In this document: positions 52,744 through 64,000 of the stretch, one piece after another
Layout: every line of letters begins with the position of its first letter
Numbering within the stretch: the first letter of the stretch is position 1
Assembly (NCBI GenBank): GCA_963691815.1
Contig: OY829659.1
Span: 13,464,184-13,528,183, forward strand
Direction of reading: 5' to 3'
Length of the DNA: 64,000 nucleotides
DNA from: Echiichthys vipera
Taxonomy: Eukaryota; Chordata; Actinopteri; Perciformes; Trachinidae
Program-made: the position numbers and the translations under genes
The notes under the pieces: model-generated
Told to the model about the DNA's origin: nothing
Database searches by the model: none
What the model saw: only the letters and a program-made list of their open reading frames with translations

Positions 52744-52876
52744 CACACATACACACACACACACGCACACACAAGCACGCACGCACACACGCACACACAC
52801 ACACACGCACACACACACACACACACACACGCACGCATACGCACGCATGCACGCACGCACGCACACACACACATAC
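52744..52876 (+). repeat. imperfect (CA/CG)n array
   Basis: 133 bp of ACAC mixed with GCAC/GCAT units, less than 1 kb from the similar array at 51850. Confidence 0.95.
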
Positions 52877-54844
52877 AGCTCCCTTGTTGATGCCTGACTG
52901 CTGCCTTCTGTCTCTTTCCTACCGTCTTTTCTAAAACGTATCTTCAGTTTACGCTGCATACACTTAACATTGTCAATCTTGCTAATCTTCTTACTTCTAC
53001 TACTGGCCATTTACGCAACAGTCCCAGACGGGTCTGGACATAGCCCTAGCAACTTCCGATCCATTCTGAACGAAGCATGTAATTAAAATAGATGCTTGTC
53101 TGCCCTTGGCTGCTGCCCTTTAATGTGCTTCTATCTTGACATCCCGTTGACAGCCCTTTTACTCGTCGGCTACCTGAGCATCAGTCTTGTCAGTGAAATG
53201 ATGCGCTGTTGACTGCAGATTACAAATATGCAACTGTGCGTGAGAAGTCGAGGTCATGCTGTGAAATGAGACTTTTTTTTTTTTTTTACAGAGAAGAATT
53301 GTCAGCCATTGAGGGTGTACACTAGAATACATTACTTGTGTAAAAAAAAAAAACAGCCAAGATATGAAATAAATGAAAACATGTTTTTCCCCCAGTTGCT
53401 CTTCATTCCCTAAACCCACAGTGCATAAACCTAACTGAATTATTCTGTCATGCATCGTTAGATTTAGGTAACTGTGTGTATGTGTGCCTGCTTTAATGAT
53501 GTAAATTTGGCCTCTCACTTGCATGTGTGATTCATTTTGTTTGGGCTCAGTGTGCCACCAGGATAGAGACTTATCTCCTGAAGAGCATTTGGGGGAATGC
53601 ATTATCAACAGGAAGGTTTAATAGATCTATCAATAATAGTAATAGCAGTAAGAGACTGTGGAGCAGTGTGGTATATGTGGGTGTTATTCAATGTATACAA
53701 ACAGAAACTGTGTCAATGGAGAAGCTGCTTTGGTAACTTTGCTTATCATGCCTTTCTGTGTTAACACAGGTCAGGCGACATATTCCTCAGCTCAAATTTA
53801 ATTACAAAATCAGTACACTGGGGATTATGTAAAGTAAGTAAACATTAAAGGAGTGCCACAGGGGGTTGTCCCCCGGAGGTCTACTTGCAATAACTTTCAC
53901 AGATGATTATTCATCATCAACTTTGTTAATAAATTTAGGACCAACCTTTTGGTAAGATCAGTATGGATGGAAATTGTTTGAGAATGTTCTATGCCAAATT
54001 ATCAGTGCAATCATTTTTAGATACCAACATATATGTTTAACTGCAAAAAATGTTTTAATAAAATGAACCAAAAGCACCAGAGTTGTATGAAACTGCTCCT
54101 TAAATAGAGTACAGTACAAAACTATAATTATGTCAAACAATATCTTATTAAAGAAAAAATACAAGCGACCAATTTTGGGTATTGACAGTTTCAGATTCTC
54201 TACTATGCAGTCGTTCATTACTCATGGAGACTTAAACACAGAACTTTAAATTGACATTATGACAATTATGAAAAGATAATCTGTATTAGATGTGGTTATG
54301 TAAGCCTATCGGACACCAGAATTACATTTTGCTAAAGTCTTTCATTGTACTGTAAGCTTTTCCTTGACAAAAAATGACATCTGTGGAAAACATGTTACAT
54401 TTATAGCATGATGAAAAATGTATTTGCTGAGAGACTATAGAGAGTTATCCGCGTTAAACCGCAAAGATCCAGGGCAGCATTAGGACCAGAGAAGACAATG
54501 AGTGTCAGATTTATTAATGATATCTACTGTACTGGATCTGTAAAGACTGGAGTCATGCCTTTAGTAAAAGTAAGCATATTGTATTGACATTATTAATCAT
54601 ATTATTTGCTGCACATCATTGTCTTTTTAACAGCCTAACACAATCGGTCAGATTGTGGCTCAGTGTGTTCTACCAAAAAGCCCTTTGGACCATAAATGTA
54701 TGTCACGATGGATTGTTTGCTAATTTGCATAATGTGAAAAACAGAAATTTTAAATTTACTTGTAGGATTTCAGTATGAAGCATTTTGGGATAATCATTAT
54801 TACAAAATGAGCAAGCTTGTGGGAGAAACATGGTCATTATCAAC

Positions 54845-54910
54845 GCGCGCACACACAACACACACACACACTCACACTCACACACACACACACTCACACA
54901 CACACACACT
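54845..54910 (+). repeat. imperfect (CA)n array
   Basis: CGCGCGCACACAC followed by CACA with CTCACAC interruptions. Confidence 0.95.
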
Positions 54911-57900
54911 TAATGAGGAAAAGTCGAGAAACCAAATGTCTATTATAAATATATATAAATTAGAAATAAATTATAAATTATATATATAACAATACAAGCC
55001 GACAATATACATCTTATCAAGCAGTATTGATTCATCTATACAGCTTTTATAGCTTTATACATGAGCCATGCCGGCTGATATTGTGGTACCAGTAGAAATA
55101 CAAAACAGAGTAGAGTAGTAGTACAGATGTGGAACAAAAAACATCTTGGAACTGAAAGGGATTACTGAGGGGGTGTTGCAGGGGATTTGTAGCAACAAAA
55201 TGTTCTACATATAAATATAGAATGTGTGTTTGCAAGTCACAGAGTTCTCCAACCGTGGCTGAAGACACTGAATTTGATTTACAACTGTACACTACTTACC
55301 AATCTTGGTTTGCGTTTTCTTTCCTGGGTGACCATGATGCCTTTGCCTTTTCCCTGAGGGGGAGAGTATTCCATTAAGTCAATATTTCTGTGGATCCAGT
55401 GAAAAATAATACAGATGTTTCATTACTGACTGACCTTTTTGGTCAGGGAAAAGATGGCTTTTGCATGCACACAAGCACGCTTTATGCATGTACTTTACAT
55501 GGATAAGTGCACGTCTGTTTGTTTGCACGTGTGTGCACATGCTCGCATGCATAACCAGCAGTATTAGCATTGGTTACTGTTACCTCTGCAGGAAATTGCC
55601 ATGTTTTTCTCTCTACACATGGGAACTGTTTTTGGTATGTTAATGAGCGCTTTCAGTGGAGGCTGATCAATGCATTGAAGGCTGCTGGGTTTTGTATTTT
55701 GAACGCACTCTCATGCCTCTTCAAAAAGCATGATGCACAACTAATATAGTTTTGTCTAGCCTTACTGCTTCATAGCAAATATTTCTTCTTTACCACAGTA
55801 ATGGATTCAGGCAGTCTGAGAAATCGGCTTCTGTAGGGAACCTCTTCCTAATTATGTAATTCTCTCTATGATCAAGCAGAATAAGATCAGGCAAGAAACT
55901 TCAGTCTGACTACTTCATTAAAATGGTCTACTGTGTCCTGAATGTGCTGAATTAAGTCCCTATTCCATGCCAATTGTAAAAGGTAATCTAAAAACAAAGC
56001 TCAAGGGATCTTGTCTGCTTTTGATCTATTCAGTGCCTAGACCAAACATCCATCCATCCAAAAATAATGTACTTGTAAACAAGACTCTACAAGATCTATT
56101 TTTTTGTTCATATGCTACCATTAAGGTTGTCTTTCTTTGTTCTTTTTCGAGCAAAACATCTTCCTCTGCATTTGAACTTCTTTCAGGGGGACAGCCCAAC
56201 ACTGAAATCCCAGAGGTTTGTGCCAGTGTCTGCACTGTAACCTGAGTCATCATAAGTCTGCTCCCATTCTCTTTTCCGTTTGTCATTCCACTGCCTACAC
56301 TGCATTATACTCTGCCTCCCTCTCTCTCTTTCTTTCTTTTTCTATCTCTCTATTGATGGCACATCACCAAGAGTTGAACTCACCTTGGCAAGGTCTCAGA
56401 AATATGGACTTTTTTTTGTAGATGTAATTTGCAAATGTTATAATAATAAGGGCCACTTACTCGCTTTCAGAAGTTTTGACTGCATTTGCGCAATCTTCAT
56501 CAGTGAATGAGGCTGGATCAGTTGTCATCACGTGACCTATGTGTGGAGCACCTGTCACAATGGTTTCCTTTATCTTTCTCTGACCGCCCACTGACACCTT
56601 TTCGATGACCTTTGACCGCCTCAGCTGATTTTGTCACCATTTTGCTCTGTACAGTTGAGTTGTACAGTTGAGGTTTTCTGTTTCTGATGTTCTCTGATTC
56701 AGTCTCCTGTTCAGGGTCCTCATCATGCTCTCCTTTAAACAAATATTTCAGCACTAAATAGAAAATATCATAGATGTGGTTCACTTAAAAACACATGGGT
56801 CAGGGCAGAAAGAGTGGTCATCATACGCACATTTGCTACTGTAGGACCCAATTGATTGATATAACTGATAAGTACATTTGATGATATGACTGAACAATAT
56901 CATAACCACACCAGGAGACTTGCATTCTGAATACACCAGCACAATCAGACATGAAGATTGATATACAAGATATATAGTGATAGTAGTACACTCTGTGCTA
57001 GTCCTCAGTCTCCTCTGTATTTTCCTATCCATCATTACTCCAATGTGTCATCGTTCAGAGCCAGAATATAATGGAGCATGTCTGGTTCATGTTTTCTGTT
57101 TGGATGGATTTGAGCAGTGAACAGCTTGACGTGGCTGATCTGGACAGTCAGGTTTTTTCACACTTTGATGAAAATGGTGCCTCTGAAAAGGACTCTGCTT
57201 AGATGATGAAATGCTGAAATGCTGCTACTGTGGTTAAGCAATCCAACCATAACTAAATAATTTCATACACACTGTTTTTGGTTAACCATTAACATGGCTC
57301 AAATTCTGTAGCCTACTTGGTTTAGGATTCATTATTTGCCGTTAAACCATAAACATATGACCTGACGTTTCGGCTACAATTATGTCATTTTGCATTCTTC
57401 TGCATTGAGTTCTGTATGAACCATGTTTTAGTGTTTTAACTAATTTGCTGATAAACATGTAGCTTATACCTTACCAACACAGTAACCTTAACACAGTGGA
57501 TGTTTCTATACATTTTTTGTCAAATATACATTTTTGTTATGCAGCTGAAAGCACAGACTGATTTAAAAGTTGTGCCTTCTTATGCTGCTTGCAGGATCCA
57601 ACATCCAGGACTGTCAGCAGTGCATACACATACTGGGGCTCAGCAAAATCAAACCTGCACAAAATAATTCCAACTTATTCACAAAAGTTCCTTATTTACT
57701 TGTTTCATTCAAAAACGTTTGTTGTAAAAGCATTCTACAAGCTGGCACATTTACTTTAAGAATGCATATGCACATTTAGTTAGCTTACATGTGTCTCCAG
57801 CAACTTTCAAATCTCTGCAAGAAGATGTTTGTACCGACGGCAGGCTACATGCTGTTTGTTGGAATGCACACCGTGTGAAAAAAAGAAATAAAAGTTCTCA

Positions 57901-58198
57901 CTTTAGGAAAAAGGTTGCGGTAAGTTTACCTGAGAGAGGAGTACCATCCATCTCCATTACCACACGCGCCCAAAGAAATATCAGTGCGCCTTATGGATGT
58001 GTGCGCCTTCTGTTGTCATTTACGGCAAATGTGTGTCATCTGGTATGAAAGCCTGATAATAAATAGTACATAGCGCCGTATTCTTTTTCATAAAGTACAC
58101 AAAATTCAGCGCAAAAATTCTCTTTTTTAAAAAAATACTGAGATAGTCCCGAAAAGATTAAACATACGCGGATATTTGTCAAAAATAGAACCAGACGG

Positions 58199-58240
58199 AT
58201 GACGTGTACGTAAGGGTCCTTCGGACTTCCGGGTGTGTGT
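58199..58240 (+). promoter_or_regulatory. ufm1: ufm1 core promoter motifs (ETS-like and CRE-like)
   Basis: An ETS-family consensus ACTTCCGG sits at 58225-58232, about 45 bp before the end of exon 1. A CRE-half-like TGACGTG lies at 58200-58206. No TATA box is seen near here. This combination is common in broadly expressed housekeeping promoters, fitting ufm1. Motif matches alone do not prove use. Confidence 0.45.
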
Positions 58241-58277
58241 AAACAGATTGCAAGCGAAGTCGTCTCGCCCAAAAGAT
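58232..58277 (+). other. ufm1: ufm1 exon 1: 5' UTR plus first two bases of the start codon
   Basis: The exon ends CCCAAAAGAT at 58277, followed by donor GTTAGT (58278-58283). Joining to the exon that begins G-TCT-AAA at 58378 creates ATG TCT AAA, the MSK start of UFM1. Purines at -3 and -1 give a fair initiation context. The 5' boundary is unknown; I place it just after the ETS-like site, as is common in TATA-less housekeeping promoters. No ATG lies between that site and the start codon. Confidence 0.7.
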
Positions 58278-58377
58278 GTTAGTTTCTGCCCTTTTCTGTG
58301 TTTTCCCCCTGAATATATGTCATATTCATCAGCCAACACCACGGTGCTAATTACTCTTATTTCGCTTTCTTCATCAG

Positions 58378-58434
58378 GTCTAAAGTAACGTTTAAAATCA
58401 CCCTGACGTCGGACCCCCGGCTGCCTTACAAAGT
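58378..58434 (+). CDS. ufm1: ufm1 exon 2 (UFM1 residues 1-20, start codon completed here)
   Basis: UFM1 is a small ubiquitin-fold protein activated by UBA5, transferred by UFC1 and ligated by UFL1 to targets including the ribosomal protein uL24/RPL26 at the ER. This 57-nt exon supplies the G of the start codon and then SKVTFKITLTSDPRLPYK plus two bases of a valine codon. The sequence is essentially identical to vertebrate UFM1 (human has SKVSFKITL). Acceptor TTCTTCATCAG precedes 58378 and donor GTGAGT starts at 58435. It forms the first two beta strands of the ubiquitin-like fold. The intron before it is only 100 bp; the one after it is about 3.5 kb. Confidence 0.96.
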
Positions 58435-58626
58435 GTGAGTATTGACAGCGCAGCAGTTACAGCTTCATTCAATTCATTGAGTTTTAACTGGTTCTTTAAC
58501 ATTTTGGATGCCCGCTAACACATGATTTTGTCTTAGATGTTGCTATGGCAACCTGAGCTGGTGGTGCTCGAGCTATAGAGAACGTAGTCAGGCGACAACT
58601 GTTAGTGTAAAGCTGTGGTTCACATG

Positions 58627-59062
58627 CCGGTGTTTTGCAGTATTCAGCACCCCTGCCGTGAAATGCACCCCCTCGCATTATTGGTGATATTCTGGATCAG
58701 AAGGCTGTTGTTTCCACCTATAGGAGTAGTTTATATACAGGTAATCCACAACGGTCAGAACATTGGTTACTTACAGTCTTTAAACTATTTTAAAGAGTTT
58801 AAAATCACAAACTTTGATGATAGCGAACACAAAACAACACCTTTTTGCATGTTCTGTGGAAACATCTGCAGCCATAATTACAAAATGAATTAAATGGATC
58901 TTTTGAGCAAGTTGAATGTATTTGACTTCGCGTTTCCTGAATATAATTCCAGCTTTTCTTGCAATTCATAGGTTCAAAGGTGTGTGCTTTTAATTGGGTT
59001 ACCTACCTATAATGCCAGGGGGTGCATGTCACGGCAGGGGTGCTGAATAGGCACAACACCGG
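58627..59062. mobile_element. MITE-like inverted-repeat element in ufm1 intron
   Basis: The arms 58641-58681 and 59009-59049 match in inverted orientation at 39 of 41 positions (core TATTCAGCACCCCTGCCGTG). Weaker matching extends outward to CCGGTGTT at 58627 and AACACCGG ending at 59062. The interior of about 330 bp contains an open frame that resembles no transposase. No clear target-site duplication is visible. Confidence 0.7.
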
Positions 59063-59130
59063 TACTACTGAATGGAAAGTTACACCAGTCAACAGTTCCC
59101 TTAACTTCAGTTTTACAAATGTTACATATG

Positions 59131-59275
59131 CGTACTCTACGGGGGAATTGTTGGGTCTATGCTTATCATAGAGTGTGGTCTTTACCTAGTTTGTAAAGTG
59201 TCCTGAGATAACTTCTGTTATGATTTGGCACTATAAATAAAATTGAAATGAATTGAATAAAATTGATGTGTTTTG
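59131..59275 (+). repeat. LINE/SINE 3'-tail-like fragment in ufm1 intron
   Basis: AAAGTGTCCTGAGATAACTT, then TATGATTTGGCACTATAAAT and AATTGAAATGAATTGAATAA. The terminal ATTGA-type repeats are the usual end of this element class. No coding part remains. Confidence 0.65.
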
Positions 59276-61977
59276 CACCATATCAAGAGTCGTACCATCT
59301 GATCTTACAGGTCTCCCTCAATAAAGGTAAAGTCACTTTTTCACTAAGCTAATTTTTCTGTGACTTTTTTGAGACAAACACGATCAGTGATGACAGGCAG
59401 GAGGAATATCAACAGCAATAGGCAGTACAGTGGACCTTGTGAAGTTACACTGAAGAGACAGGCTACTGCTGGTAAGAAGTTATGGACGTAACATTCACTT
59501 GGCAGCATCATATGCTTGTGGTAAAAACAGACAGCAATGCAATTAGTGCATGCCATCCTCAAAGTATAGGACCCATTCCTAGGTGTACCACTCTGTGAGC
59601 AGCGTTAAAGTCCTCCTGCACTCAAAAAAGTGTTTGTTTTCTGTTTCTGTCCTCTAAAAGGTCTGACATTGACTATAGTGACTTGTATCAGAGCAAATGT
59701 TGTCACTTAAGCTGATTTCACATTCCTCTCCTGAAGAAAGAGATGTCGGTGCACTTCTCTGCAATTAAAACAATCCTGGGCAAGCTTTAGTTGGTACGTC
59801 ACTAATTCATAAACCAATCACTGTCTAATATGTGAAACACTACTCGACTGGGGAACAACTTTGACACAACACCGGCAAAGAAACCTTAATCCTCCATCGT
59901 AGAGCGGACTGTCAGTACAAAGAGAAAACACGCTGCCATCATAGTTGTCAGCCAAACAGTTAGAAGCTAACAGGCTAACAAACAACAGATACCAATAAAA
60001 ATGCTGTCTGCTAGTTGCCGATTTTAGTCTGAATGACGCCAGGTTCAGGATGGCGAAACTATTACTTAGTTGCAGATTGCTAACATTAGTTCCATTGGCA
60101 GGCAGCTGGGGCTCCTTGTCCAGCCATCCACCTGCGGAGCTCCATGAGTTGCACCTGCAAGTTTGCCATGTGTGCAAGGGGCAAATATAGTTCATTTAAA
60201 AATGTAATTGCTCTGGAGGCTTCACGTTTCCACATTGCACAATTAAATCGAACACTGGACCACAATTGGTCTGTAAACAATTATTGATGTTATTAAATTG
60301 TGTTCATACGTACGCATCTTAAAGTCTTAAACATTAATGTGAGCAAAGAAACGCTTTCCTTATTCAGCACATGGATTTGAAAACTGCCTTTAAGAGTTAA
60401 TCTCACATGGATGAGGATTTTATGCAGGGACTGTAAAATCTTTTTGATTTCTTTAATTCTATTCCTGTCACTCCAGATTAAGTACTTTTATTAGTATTTG
60501 CAGTAATTCCATTAATTGTTTTTTTGGTGGAGGATGACTGTGAGAATTAACTAATTTCAACTGTGGATGTTTGTAGATAAGAGCTATTGGTCGTTTACAC
60601 GATGCGTATGATTCAAGAAAGATTTTGAGTTCTATTCAATGGTGTTGTGTGTGTATGTAGCTCTGTTTGTTTGTTTTTTCACATGAAACCTTGAAAGGAA
60701 CCAAAATGCCATTTGAGGTTGTCATGCATTTCTGTGCTGTTTTTTGTTCAGAAGCACACAAACACTCTCCTGACCATTTACATGTATAGCAATCAACATG
60801 ATGCTAAATGACAGCAATAGACTCACATAAAATTCATGTTTTATTGCATTGTGTTTAATTGACATATTTTGGATAACTTTTAATGTCTGTCTTGTGCATG
60901 TTAAAGATAGTGCTGAAATGATCCGTGTTATTGTCAGAAACAGCATATCTGCCATAGGTCAAACTGAACACGAGACTGATTGACGAGAGAGAATCATTTA
61001 TCAGCTTTTTCCCCGCAGTGTTTTTTCCCTTCTTTTCTGCATAATGCCTGGTCTTCCCAACAGTGCTTCACATTGAATCTTCTGACTTGAGTAAAGTAAA
61101 GTAGCTGCAGACTAGGCTAGTCTCGTGACAAGGAGTCGATTCTTTAATGAACTTAGACAAGGTCTCGCTCCAGCTGTTTAAGCCTTAATGTGAATAAAGC
61201 GATAATATTGATACTAAATGAGCAGCATATTAACTCTGGCAAAGGACTGAACTTAAGCACACTTCTAGTCTATTCCGTTTATTTTTATAATCGCCAGTCA
61301 CATTCAAACAAGTTACCACTCACTCTGAGTTAAGGCAACATGGTGGTTTTTGTAGTGTGACAAGCTTTCGCTCTCACTCATAGTGCTGAAGCTGCAGCTT
61401 AAGCTCCTTTCTCGGCTTCTTGCTGCTTTACTGACTGTGTCAATTGATTTTGGCCTCCACCACCTCAGGTCCTTCTAAATTATCTTACTTGGCGATTGCA
61501 TCTGTAACCTGCAGATTTTTTTCCCCCTATCCACGTCTAAGAAAAGTGTCTGTTGATTTCTCATTTTGTATAGTTGTTGGGGGTGTGTGAGAGTCATATT
61601 CATTGGAATAGCATCCAACTGAAAGTGTATCACTACGCCTAACTAGTCTTATATCTTCTTACAGACATGCCTGACAGAAGTTAATGTTACACTCAACTGA
61701 GGCCTGAGGAAGTTTACCTTTTGTTCTCTTCTCCCTGCAAGTCAAAATGAATGGTTAGCTGTGTTAGCAATTGTGTTTCTGAAGCTGTTGTGTTGGTGTA
61801 AGAGACTTGCCCTACAACACTAAAGCAGACCAGGCACTTGTTGATCCGAGCTCAGGCCAATAGGTTTAGAGATGATTCTTAATCATGCGGCAATCATGCT
61901 TTGAAAATGAAAAAACATTAGGGGTACAGTAAAAACTGAAGTTTATGGTGTTTTTAAAATCTATTATTTTGTTACAG

Positions 61978-62035
61978 ACTCAGCGTCCCTGACAGCACGC
62001 CATTCACAGCAGTTTTGAAGTTTGCAGCTGAGGAG
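61978..62035 (+). CDS. ufm1: ufm1 exon 3 (UFM1 residues 20-39)
   Basis: A 58-nt exon that completes the split valine codon (GT+A) and encodes LSVPDSTPFTAVLKFAAEE. Human UFM1 has the same segment with PEST in place of PDST. Acceptor TTTGTTACAG precedes 61978 and donor GTAAGT begins at 62036. The reading frame matches exon 2 exactly and the exon ends in phase 0. It encodes the main alpha helix of the ubiquitin fold. Introns on either side are 3.5 kb and 1.9 kb. Confidence 0.97.
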
Positions 62036-62187
62036 GTAAGTTTATTGTTTGCACTATACTGTAAATATGTTGTCGCCAGCAGGGAGTCATGTAGATTTTA
62101 TTAAATTGTACACTCTCTTGTTGTAACATTAGATACATAGGCCCAATATACACACACGTGCACACAAAGGTATGCATTAATGGAGAG

Positions 62188-62345
62188 ATGTCAGAGCGAA
62201 GGGGCTGCCACGTAGCCAGCGCTCTAAGCAGTTGGGGGTTCAGTGTGTTGTTTAAGGTCTCTTCAGCATTGCTCAGGAGGTGAAATGGTTTCTCGCTAAC
62301 TGCCAGTCCACATTCAGTACTTTGGTCTGTGTGGGACTTATTATT
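62188..62345 (+). repeat. old dispersed repeat in ufm1 intron
   Basis: Blocks GTAGCCAGCGCTC, TTGGGGGTTCAGTGT, TCTCTTCAGCATTGC, GAAATGGTTTCTC and TACTTTGGTCTGTGTGGGAC follow the layout of a familiar but unnamed teleost interspersed repeat. Decayed. Confidence 0.45.
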
Positions 62346-62449
62346 TCTATATTTTAATATATATTATATATTTCCTCCTGCAGGAGCTATGCATAGAAAT
62401 ATCTCCGCAGCTTTATGGAGTATAGTCTGGCTGCACTGCTTATCATTCC

Positions 62450-62583
62450 TGGGAAAGGGGGAAAACACTTTGGATTGTTTGTTTTTCTTTAAACCAATCA
62501 CAATCTTCCAATAGCGTAGATAAAAGGGTAGCATATGCCTGACAGGCTTCATCCCAGCACTGTACATCCAATGAGCCAAACTT
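62450..62583 (+). repeat. dispersed repeat, copy in ufm1 intron
   Basis: Second copy of the repeat at 4679-4872, same orientation, with a shorter interior. Blocks GATTGTTTGTTTTTCTTTAA and GCACTGTACATCCAATGAGC define the ends. Confidence 0.65.
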
Positions 62584-63909
62584 CACCTATAATAAACTGA
62601 AATTGAGTCTTGGTGCGTTTGCGCTGCTTGACTGTCTGGTAAAACAGATTTGCAATATGTAAGTTAATACAGCTGTCTACTCGTGTGATTCCTCCTGTGT
62701 CACACATGCTCAATACACAACTGTGACCCAACACCTCTTTTTAGGCTATTTTTGTCCATTTCACACTCACTTGAAAGCACAGTAATACTGTGGCTGAAGG
62801 CATGGTTGACAGAGGACTGGCGCTCCTGCTTAGGTGCTGATGTGCTGCTTTTACAATGTGTAGCCTTTATAGGGTGTTTATTGCCTCTGTTACACAATTG
62901 GCTGTTTTAAACAGAAGCAATTGTTTTGCCAAAGTACAGCCGTACAACTAAGTGTTTTTCTGGAATTGAGCTTGATTAGTTAATGCCACAATTTTATTTG
63001 TTTTACATGTAATTTGCAGGGGTGTATTTTAAGCCTTCAGTGATCATTATAACTGCCTGATGGGTTGGACAGAGAAAATCCCAAGAAGAATTCACTAAAA
63101 CCTTTCCCGAAAGGCATAACTGAAAACGTAAATAATTGTATAATTAAGTAGCAGTGGGTGATTCAAACTGTGGTGGAATTTTAGTTTTCACTCTAATCCT
63201 TAATAGACTATATTGTATCCACCAATGTTATGCTACATGAAAGAAAGCCAAGCACACATTTATTCCTGATCTAAACTGTATTTCATGGAAACTGATTGTG
63301 CTACCTGGCAGTAGTGAGCAGCACTTAGCTAACCTTATCTCCCTGGTGACAGACTGCCCTCTCTATCCTTCCACTGCAAATCTCACCAGCTCACATCCTC
63401 TTTTTTTCGAACACTGAAGTAGGACGTGCATTGTGACCAAGCTGAGTGATTTTCTTCCAGAAATTCAAGCGTGGCTATCTCGCCCTCAGGCTCTCTCCTT
63501 ACTGTTGTATGAGTGAGAGTGTGTGTGTTTATGTGCATGGGAAAACAAACATGTGTGTTTGTCAAGTGTAAAAGTTGGCAAACAAAAGGCTGAAAACAAA
63601 ACACACTACACAGCATTTTCTCTCTGCTTGTTTCACCAACTTTCTGAACACATCATAACCACAGCTCCCATTTTGAAGTTGTCTGCCAACAAAGTCAGTG
63701 CAGTTCAGTGCGCTGACTCAGTAGATGGAGCTTTCCTTTTTGATGTTTTATTCACATTTATTCATGTGCTCAGGCGGTGCAGATTTGGGTTGCAACATGT
63801 TCCTGGTTATTAAACCAAAATCTTTTAGCGCTGCTAAAAAAAAATCTGAAATGTGAGTGCTGTGAATTTCACTAATAGGTATTTTCTCCTGCTTCATTTT
63901 CTTTTACAG

Positions 63910-63949
63910 TTCAAAGTGCCATCAGCAACCAGTGCAATAATAACAAATG
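63910..63949 (+). CDS. ufm1: ufm1 exon 4 (UFM1 residues 40-52, continues beyond window)
   Basis: A 40-nt exon encoding FKVPSATSAIITN plus the first base of the next aspartate codon; human UFM1 reads FKVPAATSAIITND. Acceptor TTTTCTTTTACAG precedes 63910 and donor GTGAGT begins at 63950. The remaining roughly 33 residues, including the C-terminal glycine exposed by UFSP proteases for conjugation, lie beyond position 64000. No substitution in the visible half looks disruptive, so the gene appears intact as far as it can be seen. Confidence 0.96.
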
Positions 63950-64000
63950 GTGAGTTTGGGGGGAAAAGTCTCTCAACTAATGTTTTTTTTTTTATGTATC

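Larger units (their letters stand above)
58435..61977 (+). other. ufm1: ufm1 intron between exons 2 and 3
   Basis: A 3.5-kb intron containing a MITE-like inverted-repeat element (58627-59062) and a LINE-like 3' tail (59131-59275). The remainder shows no coding sequence or RNA gene that I recognise; 59760-60300 has the look of a degraded dispersed repeat but I cannot assign it. Confidence 0.85.
62036..63909 (+). other. ufm1: ufm1 intron between exons 3 and 4
   Basis: A 1.9-kb intron with no coding signal. It carries two old dispersed-repeat fragments: one at about 62188-62345, and one at 62450-62583 that is a second copy of the repeat seen in the trpc4 intron at 4679-4872. Confidence 0.85.

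Noticed and set aside
53159..53608. Minus-strand ORF of 149 codons, the longest non-repetitive ORF
   Set aside because: Includes poly-Phe and poly-Lys from T and A runs, has no recognised domain and lacks convincing splice-supported extension.
54703..54909. Candidate minus-strand small protein rich in Cys-Val
   Set aside because: Derived from the imperfect CA array at 54.85 kb.

Overview
This is vertebrate, almost certainly teleost fish, nuclear DNA. The evidence is: intron-split genes with GT-AG junctions; proteins diagnostic of vertebrate TRPC4 and UFM1; very long (CA)n/(GT)n microsatellites typical of fish genomes; and fragments of fish-type mobile elements (Tc1-like, DIRS-like, tRNA-derived SINE, TTAA-flanked MITEs). 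The species cannot be named from the sequence. No operons, CRISPR arrays or prokaryotic features are present.

Two protein-coding genes are clear and both are cut by the window edges. On the left, on the minus strand, are the first five coding exons of trpc4 (10811 down to 1921). They encode residues 1-299 of the canonical TRP channel: the ankyrin repeats, the zinc-binding motif and the TRP_2/linker helices. The transmembrane pore and C-terminus lie beyond position 1. A CpG-richer stretch at about 16.2-16.55 kb with a good minus-strand splice donor is the likely non-coding first exon and promoter. On the right, on the plus strand, is the 5' half of ufm1 (from about 58.23 kb): a short first exon, then exons at 58378, 61978 and 63910, giving residues 1-52 of the ubiquitin-like modifier UFM1. 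The ATG start codon appears to be split by a 100-bp intron. The order TRPC4 (minus) then UFM1 (plus) matches the human chromosome 13q13 arrangement, so this is a conserved head-to-head neighbourhood with about 42 kb between the two promoters.

The 42-kb interval (about 16.5-58.2 kb) has no gene I can name. It holds microsatellites, a 0.5-kb degenerate pentanucleotide array (25.93-26.47 kb), a 9-bp minisatellite (22.2 kb), a SINE with target-site duplication (34.4 kb), pairs of direct dispersed repeats (29.1/31.8 kb; 38.0/40.2 kb), a TTAA-flanked MITE (37.25-37.79 kb), a DIRS-like RNase H fragment (44.8-45.1 kb) and a 750-bp internally deleted Tc1-like element with Sleeping Beauty-style double-repeat termini (46.86-47.61 kb). 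The most speculative item is a possible unannotated plus-strand transcript: a 55-codon ORF with flanking splice signals at 25.4 kb, followed by a phase-compatible 51-bp exon-like segment at 33.97 kb.

I found no convincing new biological system. The points most worth checking are the intron-split ufm1 start codon, the orphan exon candidates, the TTAA-flanked fold-back element at 11.5 kb and the two oppositely oriented dinucleotide arrays flanking the inferred trpc4 first exon.
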